From contig OZ025248.1 of the NCBI GenBank assembly GCA_964019135.1, positions 49,717,670-49,781,669 of the forward strand: DNA of 64,000 nt, written 5' to 3'. Source of the stretch: Arenicola marina (lineage: Eukaryota > Annelida > Polychaeta > Arenicolidae). A program made the position numbers and the translations under genes. Shown here piece after piece: positions 23,884 through 37,000 of the stretch. How positions within the stretch are numbered: position 1 is the stretch's first letter; each line of letters opens with the position of its first letter. The notes below the pieces were generated by a model. The model saw only the letters and a list, made by a program, of their open reading frames with translations. It was not told the origin of the DNA and searched no databases.

Positions 23884-24099
23884 GTTGGTGATGTTGTCGA
23901 GGGGGAAGGATGGAAGCGTCGTAGAGTCGTCCCAGAAGACTCCCTTCAGACAGGCCTCGACGTGAAGTTCTGGGGAGACAACGCAGACACCGTGACGTGG
24001 GAAGTGAACTCCCACGTCACATTTCACGCAGTCGAAGTTAACAAGTTTCGAGAGGACCGGCCTGCAGTCCTCAATACCACTGCCACGACGAGCGTAACG
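23884..24099 (+). CDS. Exon encoding an OB-fold nucleic-acid-binding domain (RPA1-like)
   Basis: A 72-codon open segment bounded by TTCATTGCAG (acceptor) and ACG-GTGAGA (donor), both in phase 0. The translation contains RRRVVPEDS, DVKFWGDNAD, VNSHVTFHAVEVNKF and LNTTATTSVT. This order (a basic strand, the V-x-(L/F)-W-G-x-x-A core, then a V-x-V-x-x-F strand and L-N-T-T) is characteristic of replication protein A-type OB folds and related single-strand-binding domains. Flanking exons are not convincingly identified, so whether this is a live gene, an old mobile-element-derived ORF or a pseudogene cannot be settled. Confidence 0.55.
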
Positions 24100-24397
24100 G
24101 TGAGAAATAGAAGACCCTAATCTGCTAACTGTAATGAAAATGTGGCGATTGCTTTTAACATTCACATTAAGCCAACCTGTTACCGGGAAGTTTCAGGGAC
24201 GCGAGGTAACGTCAAATGGCGTGATGGCGGGGCTGCGATGGCTTTCTGATTATACAAGGGAGTGGCCTTTGAAAGGTCATATGTATGGATAGATCTCTGA
24301 TTGTTGGCAGGCTATGTGATACAAAATCTGGTGTATGATACACATGGAAGTGGCACGTGCCGATGTGACTGGTGTGAGAGCGCTTCGCAGACACATA

Positions 24398-24732
24398 CCC
24401 AGCAAACACGGAACATTCGCGTAATATTCGCTCATTCGCTAGTTATTTCTGTGTTATGTTACGGACGAACATTCCCGTAATATTCGCGGAATGTTATTTT
24501 AGTGTTATGTTACGGAAGAACATTCCCGTAATATTCGCAGAATGTTATTTTAGTGTTATGTTACGGACGAACATTCCCGTAATATTCGCGGAATGTTATT
24601 TTAGTGTTATGTTACGGAAGAACATTCCCGTAATATTCGCAGAATGTTCCGGACGAACAATCACGTAATATTCGCAGGATGTTATTTCCGTGTTATGTTT
24701 AGGACGAACATTCCCGTAATATTCGCAGAATA
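24398..24732 (-). repeat. 51-bp tandem array within a mobile-element-like unit
   Basis: About six units of 51 bp; each contains AACATTCCCG, TAATATTCGC and GGAATGTT, so AACATTCC and GGAATGTT are an inverted pair within the monomer. The left edge is CCCAGCAAACACGGAAC, the reverse complement of the GTGTTWGCTGGG-type terminus found at 12741 and 39237. The 17-codon reading frame (MLRTNIPVIFAECYFSV) is a by-product of 51 being a multiple of 3. Confidence 0.85.
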
Positions 24733-26155
24733 CATACCTCTCTGACCACGCCCATAAATGGAGCAAGGCACTGCATATTTATTCTGTAAGAACTTTTAAC
24801 TTGAGCCACCGGTCCACTATTTCTGATTTTAGGCCTGGTAAGCGGCATGTCCCATGCCTCCCCTCAATTATTTAGTGGTGTCTGTGTGAGGAGGTTGAAG
24901 GCCACATACCTTTTTGTTACCCAGGAAAACTTCCAATGGCTCAGTGAAAAATCAGGGAATTGAATTTTCATGTGGGAACTCTGTACTACGGTATACTCTT
25001 GTTTTCAGGCTATACTGTTTATAACATTCTCTTTGGTATTTATTTGGCTTCCTGCATAATGTACTGGGGTAATAATAAATGTACTACAAAGTTTCGCAAG
25101 ATAGCCTTCTAACATTTTAGCACCCATGTCCTTCAATGTTAAACAGCATTGGTGAATGAGGATCTGCAAGAAAGGATAAGTGTATCCTTTCTTGCAGATC
25201 AAGTCGGGAGAGAATTTCCTGGCAATGACGTAAAAGAAATTTGTTAATGCGAGAGATCAGCAACGTTGTGAAGGCTGGATAATAAGAAAAAGTGAAGGAT
25301 CTACTTGTTTTACAAATTAAAACGAATATATTTGTATAAAGGATTGTTTATATATGTTATGTGCATTGAATAGTAGTTGTTTTAAAGTTGAGTATTAGTT
25401 ATGTAGTAGATGCGAAGTACTGCATGGTAGTAAATCTCATTTTGAGGTGGAATTTGTATCTGTTACAAAAAAAGAGAAAATACATTATCAATTCAATTAT
25501 AACAGTTGTTTCCTGTATATAAGTTAGAGTAGACATTATTTGTAATCAAATAATAAGCTGGTTTTTATGTCCTCTATATACTGTGTGATTTTATTGGGCA
25601 TATAATGACTGGACAAAATTCCATAATGGCATTTTTTTTTCAATTTGTTCAAATGTATAAGCTGTGAAGTGAACAATATTTTATTTAATATCGATATATG
25701 AATCATTCAAATGAGCATTGTTTTAATTTGGAAAGATCCTGGCGCTTTTTAGATGTGAAATTTAAATTTGAAGGTATGTAACTATGATGCTGCTATATGG
25801 TGTATATTGATATTATTTGTTAATTTAAGTTTATGTCAATATGCATATAAGCAATGAACAATTCTTCACATAATGGTAGCTTGTTTTTCTAATAAATCTA
25901 TATCGTTAGAATGTGTATACTATATAAATCTTTTGGAATTTGTGTCATTTATGTCACAGGGAGTGAATTATGTGTATATAATGTGTATATAATGTGCGTA
26001 TGTCACATGTTCACAAACTGCATCTTTTTATTGCAATACATATATATGAAAGTGGATTGTAAATCTTTGTATTCTTTAATCTTGTATTTTTCAGACTCTG
26101 GCATTATATATATATATCATAGCATTATATATATATTGCTATATGTATTGGTGAT
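24733..26155. other. AT-rich unique sequence, no gene recognised
   Basis: Strongly AT-rich from 25200 onward, with no recognised coding region. It includes the perfect hairpin at 25161-25200, listed separately. ATAT runs occur at 26030-26140. Confidence 0.45.
25161..25200. other. Perfect 18-bp inverted repeat with 4-nt loop
   Basis: GATCTGCAAGAAAGGATA is followed by AGTG and then its exact reverse complement, TATCCTTTCTTGCAGATC. The 40-bp cruciform/hairpin has no mismatches. The right arm also reads as a strong splice acceptor (TCCTTTCTTGCAG). The surrounding sequence does not continue the symmetry. Confidence 0.9.
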
Positions 26156-26157
26156 TA

Positions 26158-26535
26158 GTACCATAATATACCATGGTATCCATGTAGTAAAGTACCATGG
26201 TAAATTAGCATACCCTGGTACTTGGTATACCATGGTATACCATAGTAAATTACCATGCTATACCATAATAAATTACCATGCTATACCATAATAAATTACC
26301 ATGCTATACCATAATAAATTAACATGCTATACCATAATAAATTACCATGCTATACCATGGTAAATTACCATGGTATACGTGTTTCAAAACGCCATGGTAT
26401 ACCATGGTAATTTACCATGGTATACCAGTTTCAAAATACCTAGGTAAATTTGCTTTACCATGATATTCTACTATGGTATTATACCATGATACTCTACCAT
26501 GGTATACCTGTTTCAAAATACCTAGGTAATCTCAT
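26158..26535. repeat. Palindromic CCATGG/GGTATACC array
   Basis: Tandem and overlapping palindromes: TACCATGGTA, ACCATGGTATACCATGGT (18-bp perfect palindrome) and a 23-bp unit TACCATAATAAATTACCATG repeated four times (26245-26350). The region can extrude cruciforms. Frames reading through it are incidental. Confidence 0.9.
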
Positions 26536-26549
26536 GCTATTTTTTCGTA

Positions 26550-26660
26550 AGGGATGGCTCCGGGTGCCGCGCTATGGCTCCGGGCGCCGGGCTATGGCTC
26601 CGGGCGTCGGACTTATAGCTCCGGGCGTCGGGCTATAGCTCTGGTTGCTGGGCTATGACT
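26550..26660 (+). repeat. 20-bp GC-rich tandem repeat, about 5 copies
   Basis: Units of GGGCTATGGCTCCGGGCGCC with drift, directly following the palindromic array. No coding value is assigned. Confidence 0.8.
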
Positions 26661-28045
26661 ATGCTTTAAATGGCACGCTATTAAAATACATTGTTAACTT
26701 TTGCTTTTGCCCTAATATGTGCATAACCGTTTTACTTGCATCGTGATCCTGCAATATGCCATTTAATACACACTTGTACATGTTAACAACTGGCTCGTGC
26801 CCGGTCATAGCGTCGTTAAGACTGGGAGGTAGCTGGCATAAGTTAAGACAATGAACAATTTCATAGTGTAAGTGTACCTGTACACTGGTTGTGGCCCCAC
26901 AATCGCAACAATCTTCCTACGCTTATGAAAACATCTTGTTATGTAGTCATTAAATGAACAAAACTAGTATAGACCTTCAGCGCAAAAGTCATAAGATAGA
27001 AGTTTAACCAACGTGATTTCCGTTGGCGTGAAACCATCGGCATGCAGTACCACGTATACGCACACCCCTTCGGGGGCAAATCATGTACAGTACCCTTTTA
27101 ACCATTTAATTGCTTGGTTTATGTTTGCCAATTTTGCCCTCATTCTATTTTCTTTCTGCCGGCAAGAGCACTCCAAGGCGACGAGGGAAGGTACAGTGGA
27201 GTTGCCAGTTCAACTTCTACCAGAGAATGGCCAAAACCGGGTCTTCAGTTTTGTTTGGGAGTCGCTTCAACGCATGGGAGAGAATGCAAGACTGATGATC
27301 GAACTCTTGTCGGATTCCACAAATTGCAATGAAATGTCATGGAGCTTGCCCGGCATTGATTGAAGTATTCGCCCTGCAATTCGTTGACTGCAGGAAGCTG
27401 TGAAATCTATACTGCGCACCAAAGACTCTTTTTGTGATGCTTTATTTGAGTTAAATGTGATGTCGTTGTATGTGTCGTTTCTTATGATATGTGTCTTATT
27501 CAATGTGATATACTTAGCAAACATTTATAAATATACTGAAAACATCCTGTTAAGCTAGCAGAACTGGGAAACTACATCTACCAAGCAGCAAATGTTCGTG
27601 ATCGGTTTTCACAAAGCTGTCCTCATAATTAAGTTAATTGTGTTAATATCATAATCTGTATATATGTTGTACTATGGGCCGAAGACCAGCAGTAAGGAAT
27701 AAACCTTTACCACACCTTACGTAGCAGTATGTCACCATGCTCGTTAAAGAACTAAACACATTTCAGCGAGAGGCCCCCTCACTCCAATACCATACTATAA
27801 GCTAGGTAATTTTAAAGGAACGTTTTTTCCTAAACTGCATATATATGGGCCTGAAAATATACTTTTAATATACTTCAGTATCGTTGTTTTACTCAAATAA
27901 TTTAAGATTGTTTTTTCACATCTGCTTTCATGTGTTCAACGCAGCGAGATTGACGTAATGCTGAGATGAAAATCTGGAATAACCAACAGTTCTGAAAAAT
28001 ATCAATCTGAACACCATGTTTAATAAACGTGTTTTTTTTATTTTA
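26661..28045. other. Unique sequence, no gene recognised
   Basis: 27013-27363 has three overlapping plus-strand frames; the longest (116 codons) ends VWESLQRMGENARLMIELLSDSTN..., with a weak acceptor-like GCCGGCAAG at 27161-27169. No domain is recognised and I do not call a gene. Confidence 0.35.
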
Positions 28046-31000
28046 CTGCACTGAGGCGGCTAAATCACATACTCCGAGACATGGGCGGGGCCGTTCAGAC
28101 AGTTCCAGGCATAGACATTCGCTTTTTCATTTTACTTCACTGAGACGGCTAAATCGCATTCTCCGAGGTTTGGGCGGGGCAGTTCAGACAGTTCCAGGCA
28201 TAGACATTCGCTTTTCTTTATCTTAATTGATGGAGGGGGCTAAATCACATTCTCCGAGGCATGGGCGGGGCCGTTCAGACAGTTCCAGGCATAGACATTC
28301 GCTTTTCTTTATCTTAATTGACGGAGGGGGCTAAATCACATTCTCTGAGGCATGGGCGGGGCCGTTCAGACAGTTCCAGGCATAGACATTCGATTTTTCA
28401 TTTTATTTCACTGAGACGGCTGAATCGCATTCTCCGAGGTTTGGGCGGGGCCGTTCAGACAGTTCCAGGCATAGACATTCGCTTTTCTTTATCTTAATTG
28501 ACGGAGGGGGCTAAATCACATTCTCCGAGGCATGGGCGGGGCCGTTCAGACAGTTCCAGGCATAGACCTTCGCTTTTCTTTATCTTAATTGATGGAGGGG
28601 GCTAAATCACATTCTCCGAGGCATGGGCGGGGCCGTTCAGACAGTTCCAGGCATAGACCTTCGCTTTTCTTTATCTTAATTGATGGAGGGGGCTAAATCA
28701 CATTCTCCGAGGCATGGGCGGGGCCGTTCAGACAGTTCCAGGCATAGACCTTCGCTTTTCTTTATCTTAATTGATGGAGGGGGCTAAATCGCATTCTCCG
28801 AGGCATGGGCGGGGCCGTTCAGACAGTTCCAGGCATAGACCTTCGCTTTTCTTTATCTTAATTGACGGAGGGGGCTAAATCGCATTCTCCGAGGCATGGG
28901 CGGGGCCGTTCAGACAGTTCCAGGCATAGACCTTCGCTTTTCTTTATCTTAATTGACGGAGGGGGCTAAATCACATTCTCTGAGGCATGGGCGGGGCCGT
29001 TCAGACAGTTCCAGGCATAGACCTTCGCTTTTCTTTATCTTAATTGACGGAGGGGGCTAAATCACATTCTCTGAGGCATGGGCGGGGCCGTTCAGACAGT
29101 TCCAGGCATAGACATTCGATTTTTCATTTTATTTCACTGAGACGGCTGAATCGCATTCTCCGAGGTTTGGGCGGGGCCGTTCAGACAGTTCCAGGCATAG
29201 ACATTCGCTTTTCTTTATCTTAATTGACGGAGGGGGCTAAATCACATTCTCTGAGGCATGGGCGGGGCCGTTCAGACAGTTCCAGGCATAGACCTTCGCT
29301 TTTCTTTATCTTAATTGACGGAGGGGGCTAAATCACATTCTCTGAGGCATGGGCGGGGCCGTTCAGACAGTTCCAGGCATAGACATTCGATTTTTCATTT
29401 TATTTCACTGAGACGGCTGAATCGCATTCTCCGAGGTTTGGGCGGGGCCGTTCAGACAGTTCCAGGCATAGACAGTCGCTTTTCTTTATCTTAATTGACG
29501 GAGGGGGCTAAATCACATTCTCCGAGGCATGGGCGGGGCCGTTCAGACAGTTCCAGGCATAGACCTTCGCTTTTCTTTATCTTAATTGATGGAGGGGGCT
29601 AAATCACATTCTCCGAGGCATGGGCGGGGCCGTTCAGACAGTTCCAGGCATAGACATTCGCTTTTCTTTATCTTAATTGATGGAGGGGGCTAAATCGCAT
29701 TCTCCGAGGCATGGGCGTGGCCGTTCAGACAGTTCCAGGCATAGACCTTCGCTTTTCTTTATCTTAATTGACGGAGGGGGCTAAATCGCATTCTCCGAGG
29801 CATGGGCGGGGCCGTTCAGACAGTTCCAGGCATAGACCTTCGCTTTTCTTTATCTTAATTGACGGAGGGGGCTAAATCACATTCTCTGAGGCATGGGCGG
29901 GGCCGTTCAGACAGTTCCAGGCATAGACATTCGATTTTTCATTTTATTTCACTGAGATGGCTGAATCGCATTCTCCGAGGTTTGGGCGGGGCCGTTCAGA
30001 CAGTTCCAGGCATAGACATTCGCTTTTCTTTATCTTAATTGACGGAGGGGGCTAAATCACATTCTCCGAGGCATGGGCGGGGCCGTTCAGACAGTTCCAG
30101 GCATAGACCTTCGCTTTTCTTTATCTTAATTGATGGAGGGGGCTAAATCGCATTCTCCGAGGCATGGGCGGGGCCGTTCAGACAGTTCCAGGCATAGACA
30201 TTCGCTTTTCTTTATCTTAATTGACGGAGGGGGCTAAATCACATTCTCCGAGGCATGGGCGGGGCCGTTCAGACAGTTCCAGTCATAGACATTCGCTTTT
30301 TCATTTTACTTCTCTGAGACGGCTAAATCGCATTCTCCGAGGTTTGGGCGGGGCCGTTCAGACAGTTCCAGGCATAGACCTTCGCTTTTCTTTATCTTAA
30401 TTGACGGAGGGGGCAAAATCACATTCTCCGAGGCATGGGCGGGGCCGTTCAGACAGTTCCAGTCATAGACATTCGCTTTTTCATTTTACTTCTCTGAGAC
30501 GGCTAAATCGCATTCTCCGAGGTTTGGGCGGGGCCGTTCAGACAGTTCCAGGCATGAACCTTCGCTTTTCTTTATCTTAATTGATGGAGGGGGCTAAATC
30601 ACATTCTCCGAGGCATGGGCGGGGCCGTTCAGACAGTTCCAGGCATAGACATTCGCTTTTCTTTATCTTAATTGATGGAGGGGGCTAAATCGCATTCTCC
30701 GAGGCATGGGCGGGGCCGTTCAGACAGTTCCAGGCATAGACCTTCGCTTTTCTTTATCTTAATTGACGGAGGGGGCTAAATCGCATTCTCCGAGGCATGG
30801 GCGGGGCCGTTCAGACAGTTCCAGGCATAGACATTCGCTTTTTCATTTTACTTCACTGAGACGGCTAAATCGCATTCTCCGAGGTTTGGGCGGGGCCGTT
30901 CAGACAGTTCCAGGCATAGACATTCGCTTTTCTTTATCTTAATTGACGGAGGGGGCTAAATCGCATTCTCCGAGGTTTGGGCGGGGCCGTTCAGACAGTT

Positions 31001-34000
31001 CCAGGCATAGACCTTCGCTTTTCTTTATCTTAATTGACGGAGGGGGCTAAATAACATTCTCCGAGGCATGGGCGGGGCAGTTCAGACAGTTCCATGCATA
31101 GACCTTCGCTTTTCTTTATCTTAATTGACGGAGGGGGCTAAATCACATTCTCCGAGGCATGGGCGGGGCCGTTCAGACAGTTCCAGGCATAGACCTTCGC
31201 TTTTCTTTATCTTAATTGACGGAGGGGGCTAAATCACATTCTCCGAGGCATGGGCGGGGCCGTTCAGACAGTTCCAGGCATAGACCTTCGCTTTTCTTTA
31301 TCTTAATTGACGGAGGGGGCTAAATCACATTCTCCGAGGCATGGGCGGGGCCGTTCAGACAGTTCCAGGCATAGACATTCGCTTTTCTTTATCTTAATTG
31401 ACGGAGGGGGCTAAATCGCATTCTCCGAGGTTTGGGCGGGGCCGTTCAGACAGTTCCAGGCATAGACATTCGCTTTTCTTTATCTTAATTGACGGAGGGG
31501 GCTAAATCGCATTCTCCGAGGTTTGGGCGGGGCCGTTCAGACAGTTCCAGGCATAGACCTTCGCTTTTCTTTATCTTAATTGACGGAGGGGGCTAAATCA
31601 CATTCTCCGAGGCATGTGCGGGGCAGTTCAAACAGTTCCATGCATAGACCTTCGCTTTTCTTTATCTTAATTGACGGAGGGGGCTAAATCACATTCTCCG
31701 AGGCATGGGCGGGGCCGTTCAGACAGTTCCAGGCATAGACCTTCGCTTTTCTTTATCTTAATTGACGGAGGGGGCTAAATAACATTCTCCGAGGCATGGG
31801 CGGGGCAGTTCAGACAGTTCCATGCATAGACCTTCGCTTTTCTTTATCTTAATTGACGGAGGGGGCTAAATCACATTCTCCGAAGCATGGGCGGGGCCGT
31901 TCAGACAGTTCCAGGCATAGACATTCGCTTTTCTTTATCTTAATTGATGGAGGGGGCTAAATCACATTCTCCGAGGCATGGGCGGGGCAGTTCAGACAGA
32001 TCCAGGCATAGACATTCGCTTTTCTTTATCTTAATTGACGGAGGGGGCTAAATCACATTCTCCGAGGCATGGGCGGGGCAGTTCAGACAGTTCCAGGCAT
32101 AGACCTTTTCTTTATCTTAATTGACGGAGGGGGCTAAATCACATTCTCCGAGGCATGGGCGGGGCCGTTCAGACAGTTCCAGGCATAGACCTTCGCTTTT
32201 CTTTATCTTAATTGATGGAGGGGGCTAAATCACATTCTCCGAGGCATGGGCGGGGCCGTTCAGACAGTTCCAGGCATAGACCTTCGCTTTTCTTTATCTT
32301 AATTGACGGAGGGGGCTAAATCACATTCTCCGAGGCATGGGCGGGGCCGTTCAGACAGTTCCAGGCATAGACCTTCGCTTTTCTTTATCTTAATTGACGG
32401 AGGGGGCTAAATCACATTCTCCGAGGCATGGGCGGGGCCGTTCAGACAGTTCCAGGCATAGACCTTCGCTTTTCTTTATCTTAATTGATGGAGGGGGCTA
32501 AATCACATTCTCCGAGGCATGGGCGGGGCAGTTCAGACAGTTCCAGGCATAGACATTCGCTTTTCTTTATCTTAATTGACGGAGGGGGCTAAATCACATT
32601 CTCCGAGGCATGGGCGGGGCCGTTCAGACAGTTCCAGGCATAGACCTTCGCTTTTCTTTATCTTAATTGATGGAGGGGGCTAAATCACATTCTCCGAGGC
32701 ATGGGCGGGGCAGTTCAGACAGTTCCAGGCATAGACATTCGCTTTTCTTTATCTTAATTGATGGAGGGGGCTAAATCACATTCTCCGAGGCATGGGCGGG
32801 GCCGTTCAGACAGTTCCAGGCATAGACATTCGCTTTTTCATTTTACTTCACTGAGACGGCTAAATCGCATTCTCCGAGGTTTGGGCGGGGCAGTTCAGAC
32901 AGTTCCAGGCATAGACATTCGCTTTTCTTTATCTTAATTGATGGAGGGGGCTAAATCACATTCTCCGAGGCATGGGCGGGGCCGTTCAGACAGTTCCAGG
33001 CATAGACATTCGCTTTTCTTTATCTTAATTGATGGAGGGGGCTAAATCACATTCTCCGAGGCATGGGCGGGGCCGTTCAGACAGTTCCAGGCATAGACAT
33101 TCGCTTTTTCATTTTACTTCTCTGAGACGGCTAAATCGCATTCTCCGAGGTTTGGGCGGGGCCGTTCAGACAGTTCCATGCATAGACCTTCGCTTTTCTT
33201 TATCTTAATTGATGGAGGGGGCTAAATCACATTCTCCGAGGCATGGGCGGGGCCGTTCAGACAGTTCCAGGCATAGACATTCGCTTTTTCATTTTACTTC
33301 TCTGAGACGGCTAAATCGCATTCTCCGAGGTTTGGGCGGGGCCGTTCAGACAGTTCCATGCATAGACCTTCGCTTTTCTTTATCTTAATTGATGGAGGGG
33401 GCTAAATCACATTCTCCGAGGCATGGGCGGGGCCGTTCAGACAGTTCCAGGCATAGACATTCGCTTTTCTTTATCTTAATTGATGGAGGGGGCTAAATCA
33501 CATTCTCCGAGGCATGGGCGGGGCCGTTCAGACAGTTCCAGGCATAGACATTCGCTTTTTCATTTTACTTCTCTGAGACGGCTAAATCGCATTCTCCGAG
33601 GTTTGGGCGGGGCCGTTCAGACAGTTCCATGCATAGACCTTCGCTTTTCTTTATCTTAATTGACGGAGGGGGCTAAATCACATTCTCCGAGGCATGGGCG
33701 GGGCCGTTCAGACAGTTCCAGGCATAGACATTCGCTTTTTCATTTTACTTTACTGAGACGGCTAAATCACATTCTCCGAGGCATGGGCGGGGCCGTTCAG
33801 ACAGTTCCAGGCATAGACCTTCGCTTTTCTTTATCTTAATTGACGGAGGGGGCTAAATCACATTCTCCGAGGCATGGGCGGGGCCGTTCAGACAGTTCCA
33901 GGCATAGACATTCGCTTTTTCATTTCACTTCACTGCGACGGCTAAATCGCATTCTCCGAGGTTTGGGCGGGGCCGTTCAGACAGTTCAAGGCATAGACAT

Positions 34001-37000
34001 TCGCTTTTCTTTATCTTAATTGACGGAGGGGGCTAAATCACATTCTCCGAGGCATGGGCGGGGCCGTTCAGACAGTTCCAGGCATAGACGTTCGCTTTTC
34101 TTTATCTTAATCGATGGAGGGGGCTAAATCACATTCTCCGAGGCATGGGCGGGGCCGTTCAGACAGTTCCAGGCATAGACATTCGCTTTTTCATTTTACT
34201 TCACTGAGACGGCTAAATCGCATTCTCCGAGGTTTGGGCGGGGCCGTTCAGACAGTTCCATGCATAGACCTTCGCTTTTCTTTATCTTAATTGACGGAGG
34301 GGGCTAAATCACATTCTCCGAGGCATGGGCGGGGCAGTTCAGACAGTTCCAGGCATAGACATTCGCTTTTTCATTTTACTTCACTGAGACGGCTAAATCG
34401 CATTCTCCGAGGTTTGGGCGGGGCCGTTCAGACAGTTCCATGCATAGACCTTCGCTTTTCTTTATCTTAATTGACGGAGGGGGCTAAATCACATTCTCCG
34501 AGGCATGGGCGGGGCCGTTCAGACAGTTCCAGGCATAGACATTCGCTTTTTCATTTTACTTCACTGAGACGGCTAAATCGCATTCTCCGAGGTTTGGGCG
34601 GGGCCGTTCAGACAGTTCCAGGCATAGACATTCGCTTTTCTTTATCTTAATTGACGGAGGGGGCTAAATCACATTCTCCGAGGCATGGGCGGGGCCGTTC
34701 AGACAGTTCCAGGCATAGACATTCGCTTTTTCATTTTACTTCACTGAGACGGCTAAATCGCATTCTCCGAGGTTTGGGCGGGGCCGTTCAGACAGTTCCA
34801 TGCATAGACCTTCGCTTTTCTTTATCTTAATTGACGGAGGGGGCTAAATCACATTCTCCGAGGCATGGGCGGGGCCGTTCAGACAGTTCCAGTCATAGAC
34901 ATTCGCTTTTCTTTATCTTAATTGATGGAGGGGGCTAAATCACATTCTCCGAGGCATGGGCGGGGCCGTTCAGACAGTTCCAGGCATAGACCTTCGCTTT
35001 TCTTTATCTTAATTGACGGAGGGGGCTAAATCACATTCTCCGAGGCATGGGCGGGGCAGTTCAGACAGTTCCAGGCATAGACATTCGCTTTTCTTTATCT
35101 TAATTGACGGAGGGGGCTAAATCACATTCTCCGAGGCATGGGCGGGGCCGTTCAGACAGTTCCAGGCATAGACATTCGCTTTTTCATTTCACTTCACTGA
35201 GACGGCTAAATCACATTCTCCGAGGCATGGGCGGGGCCGTTCAGACAGTTCTAGGCATAGACATTCGCTTTTTCATTTTACTTCACTGAGACGGCTAAAT
35301 CGCATTCTCCGAGGTTTGGGCGGGGCCGTTCAGACAGTTCCATGCATAGACCTTCGCTTTTCTTTATCTTAATTGACGGAGGGGGCTAAATCACATTCTC
35401 CGAGGCATGGGCGGGGCCGTTCAGACAGTTCCAGGCATAGACATTCGCTTTTTCATTTTACTTCACTGAGACGGCTAAATCGCATTCTCCGAGGTTTGGG
35501 CGGGGCCGTTCAGACAGTTCCATGCATAGACCTTCGCTTTTCTTTATCTTAATTGACGGAGGGGGCTAAATCACATTCTCCGAGGCATGGGCGGGGCCGT
35601 TCAGACAGTTCCAGGCATAGACATTCGCTTTTCTTTATCTTAATTGACGGAGGGGGCTAAATCACATTCTCCGAGGCATGGGCGGGGCCGTTCAGACAGT
35701 TCCAGGCATAGACCTTCGCTTTTCTTTATCTTAATTGACGGAGGGGGCTAAATCACATTCTCCGAGGCATGGGCGGGGCAGTTCAGACAGTTCCAGGCAT
35801 GGACCTTCGCTTTTCTTTATCTTAATTGATGGAGGGGGCTAAATCACATTCTCCGAGGCATGGGCGGGGCCGTTCAGACAGTTCCAGGCATAGACATTCG
35901 CTTTTCTTTATCTTAATTGACGGAGGGGGCTAAATCACATTCTCCGAGGCATGGGCGGGGCAGTTCAGACAGTTCCAGGCATAGACATTCGCTTTTCTTT
36001 ATCTTAATTGACGGAGGGGGCTAAATCACATTCTCCGAGGTTTGGGCGGGGCCGTTCAGACAGTTCCAGGCATAGACATTCGCTTTTCTTTATCTTAATT
36101 GACGGAGGGGGCTAAATCACATTCTCCGAGGCATGGGCGGGGCAGTTCAGACAGTTCCAGGCATAGACCTTCACTTTTCTTTATCTTAATTGATGGAGGG
36201 GGCTAAATCACATTCTCCGAGGCATGGGCGGGGCAGTTCAGACAGTTCCAGGCATAGACATTCGCTTTTCTTTATCTTAATTGACGGAGGGGGCTAAATC
36301 ACATTCTCCGAGGTTTGGGCGGGGCCGTTCAGACAGTTCCAGGCATAGACATTCGCTTTTCTTTATCTTAATTGACGGAGGGGGCTAAATCACATTCTCC
36401 GAGGCATGGGCGGGGCAGTTCAGACAGTTCCAGGCATAGACCTTCGCTTTTCTTTATCTTAATTGATGGAGGGGGCTAAATCACATTCTCCGAGGCATGG
36501 GCGGGGCCGTTCAGACAGTTCCAGGCATAGACATTCGCTTTTCTTTATCTTAATTGACGGAGGGGGCTAAATCACATTCTCCGAGGCATGGGCGGGGCCG
36601 TTCAGACAGTTCCAGGCATAGACCTTCGCTTTTCTTTATCTTAATTGACGGAGGGGGCTAAATCACATTCTCTGAGGCATGGGCGGGGCCGTTCAGACAG
36701 TTCCAGGCATAGACATTCGCTTTTTCATTTTACTTTACTGAGACGGCTAAATCACATTCTCCGAGGCATAGGCGGGGCCGTTCAGACAGTTCCAGGCATA
36801 GACATTCGCTTTTCTTTATCTTAATTGACGGAGGGGGCTAAATCACATTCTCCGAGGCATGGGCGGGGCAGTTCAGACAGTTCCAGGCATAGACATTCGC
36901 TTTTCTTTATCTTAATTGACGGAGGGGGCTAAATCACATTCTCCGAGGCATGGGCGGGGCAGTTCAGACAGTTCCAGGCATAGACATTCGCTTTTCTTTA

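Noticed and set aside
26158..26291. Coding frame through the CCATGG palindromes
   Set aside because: Composition follows the palindromic repeat; no protein signal.
27013..27363. Possible terminal exon ending in a TGA at 27361-27363
   Set aside because: Three overlapping frames are open, the acceptor-like site is weak and no family resemblance is seen.
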